DNA of 64,000 bases from Myxococcus xanthus (GCF_900106535.1 NZ_FNOH01000001.1:620001-684000); one strand, 5' to 3'; counted from the stretch's first letter, positions 1 to 8,562 are shown. Translations and numbers: made by a program. The notes: generated from the sequence alone by a model not told the origin.

Positions 1-526
1 GCGCTGACTCGAAGCGCGCCGCCGCCAGCCCCGCCTCCAGCGGCTTCTCCTCGGGGAGCGCCGTGGGCGGCAGCGTCCCCCGGGCCTCGGCGTCGCGGTA
101 CTCCGGCGTCTGCCGCAGGGCCTCGCTGGTGACGTGGAGCAGCGTGTCACGCACGGGCTCGAACAGCAGGGCGGTAAGGTACCAGGCCGGGGCGTAATCC
201 AACCGGATGAGGCCGTGTACGCTCCACCTGTGCGGCGCGTAGTCCCACGGGCAGCGGCCGAGCAGGCGCTTGAGCAACCAGCCCGTGCCGTACTCCGCGC
301 CGAAGATGAGCCCCGTGTAGACCAGGGCTCGCAGCGGCCGGGGCAGGGGCTTGAGCCGGGCGGAGACCTCTTCCAGCGCCAGCGCCGTGCCTCCGTAGAT
401 GGGGTGCATCCACAGGTAGGTGCGCGCCGTGGCGTTCCGGTCCTTCTTCAGCGCAGCCCCCGTGCCGGTGAACATCACCTCGAGCACCCAGCCCACGCAC
501 CCATAGACGAGGAATCTTGAAAGCAC
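1..526 (-). CDS. putative CmpB/ABC-transporter type IV-like membrane protein, partial at window edge
   Basis: The minus frame is open from a GTG at 526 to the window edge, with an in-frame TAG at 536-538 that fixes the upstream limit. The product begins VLSRFLVYGCVGWVLEV and contains the motif HPIYGGTAL. This resembles the small membrane proteins of the PF06541 (CmpB, putative ABC-transporter type IV) family, which share a W-x-E-V helix and a P-I-Y-G turn. The following segments are hydrophobic and end in a polar tail rich in Glu. There is no clear ribosome site before the GTG, so the start could lie further in, at the ATG of EVMFTG. The C-terminus is outside the window. Family assignment is by motif memory only; a transport role is inference. 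Confidence 0.5.
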   Translation of the reverse strand, partial: MLSRFLVYGCVGWVLEVMFTGTGAALKKDRNATARTYLWMHPIYGGTALALEEVSARLKPLPRPLRALVYTGLIFGAEYGTGWLLKRLLGRCPWDYAPHRWSVHGLIRLDYAPAWYLTALLFEPVRDTLLHVTSEALRQTPEYRDAEARGTLPPTALPEEKPLEAGLAAARFESA

Positions 527-668
527 CTCGGAAAGCTAAGGCTGTCCCGCAGAAGGGGCACTCCCACCCCCTGGGGTCGGTGCTGGCCGCCTGCCTCGGC
601 TGTGCCATGGCGGACGGTGTGCCTGTCCCCAGAGGGAATCCCAACCGGACGACACGGGCCCACACGCC

Positions 669-700
669 CAGGAGCCCGCCCAGGGCGGGCGGGCCCCTGA
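669..700 (-). terminator. GC-rich hairpin downstream of the LEA-like gene
   Basis: The segment contains complementary GCCCGCCC and GGGCGGGC arms a few bases apart, located about 10-40 bases beyond the stop of the minus-strand gene ending at 711. There is no clear T tract, so it is at best a weak or Rho-assisted terminator. Confidence 0.3.
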
Positions 701-710
701 CAGCGCCGGC

Positions 711-2654
711 TCAGCCCGGGATGCCGGCCGACCAGCGCTGCGTGAGGTACAGCTCGGCGAGCTGCGCCGCGTTGAGGTCCTGCTCCTCGCCCACGTAGGT
801 GCGCTCGGTGGACAGGCCCACCTCGCCGCCGCCCACGCCCGCGTGAACGCCCACGCCAAAGTCGCCGGTGACCTTGTGCTTGTCCTGGACGGTGGCCTTG
901 ATTTCGACCTTGTCCTTGAGCTGGTCCAGCGCCTGGCCCACGTCGCCCCGGGCGATGCTGCCGAAGGCGCCGCTGGTGGCGATGTCGTTGATGTTGCCGC
1001 TGATTTCCGCCTTCACCTCGCGGCCCGTCGCGCCGCCCAGGCCCAGCGCGGACGCGTTGGCCTGACGCGAGTCGGTCAGCGTCAGCTTGGCCTCATGGGT
1101 GTCACGCACGCTGGCGCCAATCTCGCGAGCGGTGCCCTTCGGGTCCTTGATGAAGTCGGTCGGGTTGAAGCCCTCGGGCAGCTCCACGCTCTGCTCCAGC
1201 TCCACCCCGAGCGAACCGGACACCCCCGCGGACGCGTTGGTGGGCAGCGACACGGAGTCCCCGCCACCGGTGGGGATGCCCACGCCCGCGGACGCGCTGG
1301 CGTTGCCGTTGATTTCGAGGCTCTGCTTGAGGGTCAGCTTCTGGGGCTTGCCGCCCTCCATCTCGATGCGGGCCGTGGTGCTCTGGTTGATTCCGGCACT
1401 CGCGCCGGCGCCCGCGCTGATGGCCTCCGGCAGGCCCTTCATGCCCAGCTCGGCGTTGACGCTGGCCTCGGCGCCCAGCTTGAACTCCACGGCGCTCATG
1501 TTCTTCGTCAGGCCCGCCAGGTCCGACAGCGGATCCCCAAGGACGTGATTCACGCCGGCGCCCAGCACGGGGTTGCTCGCGGCGGCGCCCGCGGTGGCGG
1601 TGGAGGCCGCGATGATGCGGGTGGCGTTCTTGGCCTCCTCGGCCGTGTCGAACTTGAACTCCACCGTGGCCCCGGCGGTGCCGAAGGCCTCCGCGCCCGC
1701 GTCCGCCGCGCCCTTGGCGCCCAGCTTGGCCGCGACGCCCGCGCCCACCTCGCCGGTGACGGACACCGTGTAGCCGCCGCCCTCTTCCTCACTGCGGCTG
1801 ACGCCCAGGGTGCCCTTCACCTTGCCGGCCAGCGTGGCGCCGTTGGCCTCGGCGTAGAGGCTGATGGAGGTGCTCTCACCCGGCTTGAGCTGGTCCACCT
1901 GCCGGTTGAGGTTGACCGCGTCGCCAATGGCCCGGGCCGTGTCCACCGGGTCGCGCACCACGTCCGCGGTGCCCTGGAGCGCCCCGCCGATGATGTCGTT
2001 GGTGATGCCCTGCAGGGGGTTGAGCGTGGGCGCGTCCTGGATGGCCCGGCCCGCCACGTCCAGGCCGTCCGCGGCGATGTCGGTCGCCTTGTCGAGCACC
2101 GGGCCCGCCCGCTCCGCCGCATCCTTGAGGACATTGCCCAGGCCATTCGCGGTGACGGCGGCCGCGGTGCCGGTGGCGCTCAGGGTGCGCTGGGTCGCGG
2201 TGCGGCCTGCCTCGAACACGTCGCCGGCGGCGTTGCGCACGTTGCCCGCCGCGTCCTGCACCCGGTCCTTGGTTCCTTCGACGACGTTCTGCGTGACGTT
2301 GGCCACGCCGCCCACGACGTCACCGGCCTTGTCCTTGGCACCCTCGACGACGTTCTGCGTCGCGTTGGCCACGCCGCCCACGACGTTCTTGGTGGCGTTG
2401 GCCACGCCGCCCACGGCGTCACCGGCCTTGTCCTTGGCGCCCTCGAAGACGTCCCGGGTCCGCTCCTGGGCCACGTTGGAGATCTTCTCCTTGGCCTCCT
2501 GCGCCTTGGCCGCCGCCTGCTCCGCGGCTTCCGCGGCCTTGCGCGCCGCCGCCTCCGCCGCGCGCCGGGCCGCCTCCGCCGCACGCTTCGCCGCGGCCTC
2601 GGCGGCCCGCTTCGCCGCGTCCGCCGCTCCGCCAATCAGTTTTCCGATTCCCAT
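711..2654 (-). CDS. LEA-like repeat protein with beta-rich C-terminal domain, function unknown
   Basis: This 647-residue protein starts at an ATG preceded by GGAGAAGGA. Residues 1-60 are an Ala/Lys/Glu-rich amphipathic helix made of heptad-like AAKRAAEAARRAAEA units. Residues 60-160 carry degenerate repeats such as EGAKDKAGDAVGGVANAT and EGTKDRVQDAAGN, which look like the 11-residue repeats of group 3 late-embryogenesis-abundant proteins. From about residue 260 the protein is Gly/Ser/Thr rich and probably beta-structured (alternating polar and hydrophobic residues, many Gly). No signal peptide is visible. LEA-like repeats suggest desiccation or spore protection or membrane association, but that is inference; the C-terminal domain is not one I recognise. 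It is transcribed away from the small gene at 2986. Confidence 0.75.
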   Translation of the reverse strand: MGIGKLIGGAADAAKRAAEAAAKRAAEAARRAAEAAARKAAEAAEQAAAKAQEAKEKISNVAQERTRDVFEGAKDKAGDAVGGVANATKNVVGGVANATQNVVEGAKDKAGDVVGGVANVTQNVVEGTKDRVQDAAGNVRNAAGDVFEAGRTATQRTLSATGTAAAVTANGLGNVLKDAAERAGPVLDKATDIAADGLDVAGRAIQDAPTLNPLQGITNDIIGGALQGTADVVRDPVDTARAIGDAVNLNRQVDQLKPGESTSISLYAEANGATLAGKVKGTLGVSRSEEEGGGYTVSVTGEVGAGVAAKLGAKGAADAGAEAFGTAGATVEFKFDTAEEAKNATRIIAASTATAGAAASNPVLGAGVNHVLGDPLSDLAGLTKNMSAVEFKLGAEASVNAELGMKGLPEAISAGAGASAGINQSTTARIEMEGGKPQKLTLKQSLEINGNASASAGVGIPTGGGDSVSLPTNASAGVSGSLGVELEQSVELPEGFNPTDFIKDPKGTAREIGASVRDTHEAKLTLTDSRQANASALGLGGATGREVKAEISGNINDIATSGAFGSIARGDVGQALDQLKDKVEIKATVQDKHKVTGDFGVGVHAGVGGGEVGLSTERTYVGEEQDLNAAQLAELYLTQRWSAGIPG

Positions 2655-2985
2655 GGGGGCTTCCTTCTCCAGGCTGTCACGGCCGTGCGTCGTCTCGCGG
2701 GGGCGGGACGCGGCGCGTGCGCGCTTCAGGGGTGTGGTGCCGGCTGGGGCCTTGTGGCGGGCCAGCCGAAGCCCTCAGCAGTGTCGAGTCTTGAAAGCAG
2801 GCATGGACGACTCCTGCCCTTTAGAAAGAGCGGGTACTCTGTGAGGGCTGCGGGGATTCTCAGGAAATGAGGCGGAAGAGTTTCGTCGGCGCGGCAGAAA
2901 CCTGGCCGCCGAGCGCTGGATTGGCGTTTTCCCGCCGCGGGGGAGCGCTTTACTGGGTGGCACCCGCGTAATACAGGAGAAGCGG

Positions 2986-3495
2986 ATGTGCTCCGCAGGC
3001 CCGACAGCCCCGCTATCCCCACCCGGGCGACGCGCGCGCGGGATGCTGCTGGCCATTGCCCTGGGCACGGCGCTTGCGTCCGTGCCGGGGATCAACGCGC
3101 TGGAACGGATGGTGGCCGCCGAGGTCCACGCCGTGTACGGGCCCTCTGATGAGAGAAACGGCGCGCGGGTGGACCGGGGCGGCGTGGCCTTCGTGGGCAA
3201 GCGCACGCGCCAGTTGCGCTGTGGGCGACTGGCCGGGGTGGGGAGCGACACCTGGGCCGCGGTGATGAGCGCCACGGCTGGGGTGAAGACGAAACCGACC
3301 CTGGGCCGGGAACTCGAGTCCTTTCAGCCGGGCTTCCATGAAGCCCACCGTCAGGCTCGAGAACGTCGGCGGGCCGTTGCCACCGACACTGTCCGGCTGC
3401 TGCGCTCCGCGGCCCGGATGGTGCGGGGAGGCAACGCCGGTGACCGGCCGACGCTCGTCACCCAGTCGTTGCGCGGGCCTCCCGGGCGCGGCTGA
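2986..3495 (+). CDS. hypothetical protein
   Basis: The start at 2986 is supported by AGGAGA at 2975-2980, five bases upstream. The 169-residue product has high third-position GC in its first half (residues 20-60, MLLAIALGTALASVPGINAL and onward), as expected for a coding frame here. It becomes Arg-rich and less convincing toward the end. Residues 20-36 are hydrophobic and could be a membrane anchor. I do not recognise the family. The weaker coding signal in the second half may mean the true reading frame is disrupted, so a decayed gene is possible. Confidence 0.45.
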   Translation: MCSAGPTAPLSPPGRRARGMLLAIALGTALASVPGINALERMVAAEVHAVYGPSDERNGARVDRGGVAFVGKRTRQLRCGRLAGVGSDTWAAVMSATAGVKTKPTLGRELESFQPGFHEAHRQARERRRAVATDTVRLLRSAARMVRGGNAGDRPTLVTQSLRGPPGRG

Positions 3496-3634
3496 AGACT
3501 GCGCTCGGAATCGGGCCGGCGGGTAACGCGCCTGCCTTCTTTGTTTCCTCCCGCATGATGCGCGGTCCGACGCACGGCGCCGGGCCGGTCCGAACCTCAA
3601 TCTTCCGCTAGGTTGTTTTTTTCGAGGTGTACCG

Positions 3635-5734
3635 ATGCATGGAGCCCACGAGGTCCTCCAAGCCATTGCCGTCGTCCTGTGCGTCGCGGCAGTGACGACG
3701 GTCCTCTTCCAGAAGCTTCGCCAGCCCGTGGTGCTGGGCTACATCCTGGCCGGCCTCGTCGTCGGCCCGTACCTGCCGATTCCGCTGGTCGCCAACCCGG
3801 AGGTGGTGACGACGCTCTCGGAGCTGGGCGTCATCCTCCTGATGTTCTCGTTGGGGTTGGAGTTCAGCCTCCGCAAGCTGTTCGCCGTGGGCCCCACGGC
3901 GGGTGTCACCGCCGTCATCCAGTGCAGCATCATGATTTGGCTGGGCTTCGTGGTGGGGCGCGCCTTCGGGTGGACCACCCTGGAGAGCCTCTTCACTGGC
4001 GCGCTCATCTCCGTGTCCAGCACCACCATCATCGCCAAGGCCTTCGACGAGCAGAACATCCGGGGCCGGCTGCGGGAACTGGTGGTGGGCGTCCTCATCG
4101 TCGAGGACCTCATCGCCGTCCTCCTGATGGCGACGCTGACGGCCATCTCCTCCGGCACTGGCCTGTCCGTGGGGGAGCTGTCGTTGACGACGGGCCGCCT
4201 GGTGGCGTTCCTCGTCGGGCTGGTGGTGGTGGGGCTGTTCATCATCCCCCGCGCGGTGCGCTACGTGGTGAAGCTCAACAAGCCAGAGACGACCCTGGTG
4301 GCCAGCGTGGGCATCTGCTTCGCGGTGGCGCTGCTGGCGCAGGCCTTCGGGTATTCGGTGGCGCTGGGGGCCTTCCTGGCGGGCTCGCTGGTGGCGGAGT
4401 CCGGCGAGGAGAAGGTGGTGGAGCACCTGGTGCAGCCGGTGAAGGACATCTTCGCGGCCATCTTCTTCGTGTCCGTGGGCATGCTCATCAACCCGGCGCT
4501 CATCGCGGAGCACTGGGCGGCCATCCTGGTGCTCACGGTCGTGGTCATCGTTGGCAAGCTCTTCAGCGTGACGCTGGGCGCGTTCCTCACGGGGCACAGC
4601 ACCCGGACCTCCGTGCAGGCGGGCATGAGCCTGGCGCAGATTGGCGAGTTCTCCTTCATCATCGCGGGCCTGGGCCTGTCGCTGAAGGCCACGGGCAACT
4701 TCATCTACCCGGTGGCGGTGGCCGTCTCCGCGATTACGACGCTCACGACGCCCCTGCTGATTCGCGTGTCAGGGCCGGTGGCCAGCTATGTGGACCGCAA
4801 GCTGCCCAAGCCGCTGCAGACGTTCGTGACGTTGTACGGCACCTGGGTTGAGCGGCTGCGCGACGCGCCCCGGCGCCAGACGTTCGGGGCCTCGGTGCGG
4901 CGGCTGGCGCGGTTGATGGTGCTGGACGCCGTGTTGCTGATTGTCCTGGTGATTGGCACGTCGTTGACAGCGGGCAAGCTGGGCTCCCTCATCGAGCAGC
5001 GGCTGGGCATCGATGAGAACCTGTCCCGCTACATCATCCTGGGCGGCGCGGTGCTGCTCTCCATCCCGTTCCTGGTGGGCGTGGTGCAGGTGGCGCGCCG
5101 GTTGGGCGAGGAGCTGGCGGAGGCGGCGCTACCCGGGCGGAAGGATGGGCGGGTGGACCTAGCGGCGGCGCCCCGGCGCGTGCTGCTGGTGACGCTGCAA
5201 CTGGGCATCATCCTGCTGGTGAGCGTGCCCGTGGTGGCGATTACCCAGCCCTTCGTCCGGGGCGCCATGGGCCCCCTCATCTTGCTGGCCCTGATTGGCG
5301 CGCTGGGCGTGACGTTCTGGCGAGGCGCCACCAACCTGCACGGCCACGTCCGCGCGGGCGCGCAGGTCATCGTGGAGGCGCTGGCGGCGCAGTCCCACTC
5401 GCGAGAGCCGGGCGCGGATGAGCACGCGCTCGACCACGTCTCCAAGGTGCTCCCGGGCCTGGGCGAGCCCGTGCCCGTGCGGCTGGAGACCTCCAGTCCC
5501 GCGGCGGGGAAGACGCTGGCCGAGGTGAACCTCCGCGGCCTCACGGGGGCCACGGTGCTGGCCATCCGGCGCGGGGACTCGAGCGTGTCCGTGCCGTCCG
5601 CGCAGGAGGTGCTGCAGCCGGGTGACGTGCTGGCGCTGACGGGTACGCAGGACGCGGTGGAGGCGGCCAAGAGCCTGCTCACCGGTGCACCGGCGCCCAC
5701 CTCGGAGCCGGAGCCGACGGGCGCCCAGGTGTGA
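3635..5734 (+). CDS. Kef-type monovalent cation:proton antiporter (CPA2) with C-terminal TrkA-C domain
   Basis: The 699-residue protein starts at ATG 3635 behind GAGGTG. Residues 1-390 form the Na+/H+ exchanger membrane domain with about 12 hydrophobic segments and the CPA2 signature LMFSLGLEFSLRKLF. Residues 420-590 add further membrane segments not present in minimal KefB proteins. Residues about 605-690 (beginning PVPVRLETSS, containing LQPGDVLALTG) are a TrkA-C/RCK-C ligand-binding domain. There is no preceding Rossmann (TrkA-N/KTN) domain, so gating by NAD(H) is unlikely. The protein should exchange K+ or Na+ for protons in the inner membrane. It stands alone between intergenic gaps; substrate ion is not determinable from sequence. 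Confidence 0.9.
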   Translation: MHGAHEVLQAIAVVLCVAAVTTVLFQKLRQPVVLGYILAGLVVGPYLPIPLVANPEVVTTLSELGVILLMFSLGLEFSLRKLFAVGPTAGVTAVIQCSIMIWLGFVVGRAFGWTTLESLFTGALISVSSTTIIAKAFDEQNIRGRLRELVVGVLIVEDLIAVLLMATLTAISSGTGLSVGELSLTTGRLVAFLVGLVVVGLFIIPRAVRYVVKLNKPETTLVASVGICFAVALLAQAFGYSVALGAFLAGSLVAESGEEKVVEHLVQPVKDIFAAIFFVSVGMLINPALIAEHWAAILVLTVVVIVGKLFSVTLGAFLTGHSTRTSVQAGMSLAQIGEFSFIIAGLGLSLKATGNFIYPVAVAVSAITTLTTPLLIRVSGPVASYVDRKLPKPLQTFVTLYGTWVERLRDAPRRQTFGASVRRLARLMVLDAVLLIVLVIGTSLTAGKLGSLIEQRLGIDENLSRYIILGGAVLLSIPFLVGVVQVARRLGEELAEAALPGRKDGRVDLAAAPRRVLLVTLQLGIILLVSVPVVAITQPFVRGAMGPLILLALIGALGVTFWRGATNLHGHVRAGAQVIVEALAAQSHSREPGADEHALDHVSKVLPGLGEPVPVRLETSSPAAGKTLAEVNLRGLTGATVLAIRRGDSSVSVPSAQEVLQPGDVLALTGTQDAVEAAKSLLTGAPAPTSEPEPTGAQV

Positions 5735-5776
5735 GGGACACGGGCCTGGGGGCGGCGTTCGTGCCGCCTCCGGGGC

Positions 5777-6529
5777 CTACCGCTTCACGCTGTACTTGGC
5801 GATGGCGTAGAGGGCGCGTACGCCGTCCTTCCAGCCAATCTTCTTGCCCTCTTCGTAGGTGCGCCCGTGGTAGCTGATGGGCACCTCGAAGACGCGCCAG
5901 CGGCCACGGGCCACCTTGGCGGTGATTTCCGGCTCGAAGCCGAAGCGGTCCTCCTCCACCTGCACGGAGCGCAGCACCTCGGCGCGGAAGGCCTTGTAGC
6001 AGGTCTCCATGTCGGTGAGGTTCAGGCCGCTGGTCATGTTGGACAGCGTGGTGAGCACGTTGTTCAGCACGGTGTGCCAGTAATAGAGGACGCGCCGGGG
6101 CGTGCCGGTGAAGCGGCTGCCGAAGACGACGTCCGCGACCCCGTCGATGATGGGCTGGATGACGTTGGGGATGTCGCGCGGGTCGTATTCCAGGTCCGCG
6201 TCCTGGACGATGATGATGTCACCCGTGGATTCGGTGAAGCCTCGCCGCAGCGCCGCTCCCTTGCCCTGGTTCTTCTCCTGGAAGAGGACGCGCACCTCGT
6301 TGCGGTTGCGCGGTGTACCGCCCAACAGGCCCACACCCTGCTCCTGAAGCTGGCGCAGGAATTCGCGGCTGCCGTCCTTGGAGCAGTCGTCGATGAGGAC
6401 GAGCTCCTTCGGGAAGTCGACGGCGACGCAGCGGCGCAGCAGTTCGGCGAGGGTGGGAATCTCGTTGTAGACGGGGATGACGAGTGAGACGAGCATGGCG
6501 TTTTGCGGCTGTACCGCATTTTGCGTCAT
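5777..6529 (-). CDS. family 2 glycosyltransferase (dolichyl-phosphate mannose synthase-like)
   Basis: The ATG at 6529 (MTQNAVQPQ) is preferred over the in-frame GTG at 6547 because AGAAGG lies seven bases before it. The 250-residue protein has the GT-A fold signatures LVIPVYNE near the N-terminus and the D-x-D-type metal site QDADLEYDP, followed by GSRFTG. There is no C-terminal membrane domain, so it resembles soluble DPM1-type polyprenyl-phosphate glycosyltransferases. It probably transfers a sugar from a nucleotide donor to a lipid phosphate on the cytoplasmic face. It lies 48 bases downstream of the decarboxylase gene and is probably co-transcribed with it. The sugar and acceptor are unknown. 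Confidence 0.88.
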   Translation of the reverse strand: MTQNAVQPQNAMLVSLVIPVYNEIPTLAELLRRCVAVDFPKELVLIDDCSKDGSREFLRQLQEQGVGLLGGTPRNRNEVRVLFQEKNQGKGAALRRGFTESTGDIIIVQDADLEYDPRDIPNVIQPIIDGVADVVFGSRFTGTPRRVLYYWHTVLNNVLTTLSNMTSGLNLTDMETCYKAFRAEVLRSVQVEEDRFGFEPEITAKVARGRWRVFEVPISYHGRTYEEGKKIGWKDGVRALYAIAKYSVKR

Positions 6530-6577
6530 GGGGCGACCTTCTGGCACGGAAGGTGCGGGCCGGGTGGGGCGCGGCGT

Positions 6578-8020
6578 TCAGCGGAGCGCTGCGGCCCGGA
6601 GCGCGTCCATGAGGGCGTCCAGGTCCGCGTCGGTGGTGAGCGGGTTGATGAGGGTGACACGGAGATAGACGCCACGGGGCAGCTTTGTCTGCACCAGGTA
6701 GAAATCTCCGCGAGTCACCAGTCGCTCGCGCAGCTTCGTCTGGAGGGTGTCCCACTGCTCGGCGGGGACGTGCGCGGGCGTGTGGCGGAAGCAGAGGATG
6801 TTGCACTCGGGCGGCACGGCGACCTCGAAGTCGCTGGCGGCGGAGAGGCGCTGGGCGAAGCGGTGGGCCTGCTCGTAGGACTCCGTCACCGCGTCGGAGA
6901 AGAGCCGGGTGCCCAGCACGGCGAGGCAGGCGTACACCTTGAGGGCCATCATCTCCTTGGTGCACTCCAGGGTGCGCAGGGCCACGTCGCTCCAGGGGCG
7001 CTCCGCGTCGCCGTGGAAGATGTAGCTGGCCTCCTGTGAGAAGGACTCGAAGGAGCGGGCGCCGTCGCGGAAGAGGACGGCCGTTACCAGCGCGGGCATC
7101 AGCAGCCCCTTGTGGGCGTCCCACACCACGGAGTCCGCCCGGTCGATGCCGCGCACGAGGTGCCGGTGGGCGGGGCTGAGGACGGCGGAGGCGCCGTGTG
7201 CGCCGTCGACGTGGAACCACAGGTCATGGCGCTCGCAGAAGTCGGCCACGGGTTCCAGTGGGTCGAAGGCGCCGGTGGCGGTGGAGCCGGCGTTGGCCAC
7301 CACGGCGATGGGCTTGCGCCCAGCGCGCGTGGCGGACTCGAGCGCGGCGTCGAGTGCCTCGGGGCGCAGGCGGAAGTGTTCGTCCACCGGGACGGGCGTC
7401 ACGCCGCCTTCGCCAAAGCCCATGACGCGGGTGGCGCGGGCGAGGCTGTAGTGCGTCGTCTGGGCGGTCAGCACGGTGAGGGGCGGGCCGGCGTGGGCGC
7501 CGCCGTTCCACGCGTCGTAGCCGGCCTTGGCCTGCCGCGCGGCGAGCAGGGCGGTGAGGTTGCCCAGGGAGCCGCCGGAGGTGAGCACGCCGTCGGTTGT
7601 TTCGGGCAGGCCGAGCCGCGCGGCCATCCAGCGCAGGACGTTGCGCTCCATGGCGGTGGAGACGGGGCCCATCTCGTACACGGCCATGCCGTTGTTGAGC
7701 AGGGAAGACACCGCGTCGCACAGGGCGGCCAGCGGCACGGGGGCCGTCACCTGGTGGCCCACGTAGCGTGGGTGGTGCAGGTGGTTGGACCCGGAGAGCA
7801 CGCGGGTGATGAGGTCTGCGAAGTCGCCCGTGGGCGCTTCGGGGAAGGCTGCGGCGAAGCGGTCCACGTTCACCGCGGGGGCGGCCCAGGGGAGCACGGG
7901 GCCTTCGGCGCGGGTGGCGCGCGCGAGGTAGTCGGAGAGCGTGTCCATCAGCCGGTGGGATTCACGGCGGAAGGCGTCAGCGTCGTAGGCGGCAGCGATT
8001 CGCGCTTGAAAGTCCGTCAT
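6578..8020 (-). CDS. PLP-dependent amino-acid decarboxylase (group II, aromatic/diaminobutyrate type)
   Basis: This 480-residue protein matches pyridoxal-dependent group II decarboxylases in length and motifs. WFHVDGAHGAS holds the Asp that contacts the pyridine nitrogen, and VVWDAHKGLL carries the Schiff-base lysine at about residue 304. The N-terminal region resembles the substrate-loop part of aromatic-L-amino-acid and L-2,4-diaminobutyrate decarboxylases. The canonical N-x-H-K-W is replaced by D-x-H-K-G, which is common in the broader family, so the substrate cannot be named. It is cytosolic and is followed closely by a glycosyltransferase gene. No strong ribosome site precedes the ATG. 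Confidence 0.88.
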   Translation of the reverse strand: MTDFQARIAAAYDADAFRRESHRLMDTLSDYLARATRAEGPVLPWAAPAVNVDRFAAAFPEAPTGDFADLITRVLSGSNHLHHPRYVGHQVTAPVPLAALCDAVSSLLNNGMAVYEMGPVSTAMERNVLRWMAARLGLPETTDGVLTSGGSLGNLTALLAARQAKAGYDAWNGGAHAGPPLTVLTAQTTHYSLARATRVMGFGEGGVTPVPVDEHFRLRPEALDAALESATRAGRKPIAVVANAGSTATGAFDPLEPVADFCERHDLWFHVDGAHGASAVLSPAHRHLVRGIDRADSVVWDAHKGLLMPALVTAVLFRDGARSFESFSQEASYIFHGDAERPWSDVALRTLECTKEMMALKVYACLAVLGTRLFSDAVTESYEQAHRFAQRLSAASDFEVAVPPECNILCFRHTPAHVPAEQWDTLQTKLRERLVTRGDFYLVQTKLPRGVYLRVTLINPLTTDADLDALMDALRAAALR

Positions 8021-8196
8021 GGCGCGGCGGAACGTAACCGTGCCGGTGCGAGGGCGGAATGGTCCCTTCGTCCGTTACCGGGTGTGCGGAGAACCCTTGG
8101 TAAGAAGGGGCGAGTGAGCAGGCGGGGTGGCGTGTGGTGGTGGCGCGCACTAAGCTTGGCTCATGGGGCGCGCATGCCGTGTGCCCTGCTCACGTG

Positions 8197-8202
8197 AGGA
8201 GG
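8197..8202 (+). promoter_or_regulatory. Shine-Dalgarno of the selenoprotein gene
   Basis: AGGAGG lies six bases before ATG 8209 and directly abuts a second in-frame ATG at 8203. The spacing selects 8209 as the start and shows that a ribosome is meant to enter this otherwise interrupted frame. Confidence 0.75.
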
Positions 8203-8208
8203 ATGGCC

Positions 8209-8445
8209 ATGGCCGACCCGAAGGTGACGATTACCTACTGTACCGCTTGAGGCTACAGGCCTCGGGCCGCCCGTGCGGCGGCCGCATTGAAGGATGAGCT
8301 GGATGTAGAGGCAGAGCTGTTGCCGGGCCCTTCGGGTAGCTACGAGGTCGCCGTGGATGGCAAGGTCGTCATCCGGAAGGCGTCGCTCGCATTCCCCACG
8401 GACCACGAGGTGGTGGACGCGGTGGCGAAGGTGCTGGGGCGGTAG
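8209..8445 (+). CDS. SelW-like (Rdx family) selenoprotein with in-frame TGA as selenocysteine
   Basis: The frame runs 78 codons from ATG 8209 to TAG 8443 with a single internal TGA at 8248-8250 (codon 14). Reading that TGA as selenocysteine gives VTITYCTAUGYRPRA. This is the Rdx-family redox motif C-x-x-U in the usual place after the first beta strand and followed by the usual G-Y-x-P-R. After it come a helix, a second part containing SGSYEVAVDGKVV (the family has G-x-F-E-V-x-V-x-G), and a C-terminal helix DHEVVDAVAKVL. Length fits bacterial SelW-like proteins (about 75-100 residues). A strong AGGAGG site precedes the ATG, and codon bias is maintained on both sides of the TGA. Rdx proteins are small thioredoxin-fold oxidoreductases. 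The host must supply SelA/B/C/D from elsewhere; none is in this window. Confidence 0.82.
8249..8283 (+). promoter_or_regulatory. candidate bacterial SECIS: tandem hairpins at and after the Sec codon
   Basis: A perfect 7-bp stem GGCCGCC (8265-8271) / GGCGGCC (8277-8283) closes a 5-base loop CGTGC. The loop G at 8273 is 22 bases past the TGA, within the spacing generally accepted for bacterial SECIS elements, which sit inside the coding region and expose a G near the loop start. A second 5-bp stem, GAGGC (8249-8253) / GCCTC (8259-8263), begins within the TGA itself. Function as a SelB-binding SECIS is inference. Confidence 0.55.
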
Positions 8446-8562
8446 CGGGCAGGTTGCCTTGGCCGCTTCGTGCGATGCTGGGCGCGAGTGAGGGGCGGGC
8501 CGCCTCACGACGCGCCCGCTTCGCGCGGACGAGATTCGCCATGGTTGAGCAGGGGAACTTCA

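Noticed and set aside
527-665. Minus frame with a CPFCG zinc-ribbon-like motif upstream of the first gene
   Set aside because: It is only a short run, it would need a frameshift to join the membrane protein, and the surrounding residues look non-coding. The CxxC is probably chance.
843-2870. Plus-strand frame opposite the LEA-like gene
   Set aside because: Arg/His/Gly-rich shadow; the minus frame has the ribosome site and sensible composition.
8248-8250. TGA as a true stop or a pseudogene mutation
   Set aside because: The downstream frame keeps codon bias, length and family motifs, and a GC-rich stem-loop is placed as expected for SECIS. A nonsense mutation would not be expected to hit exactly the Rdx redox position.
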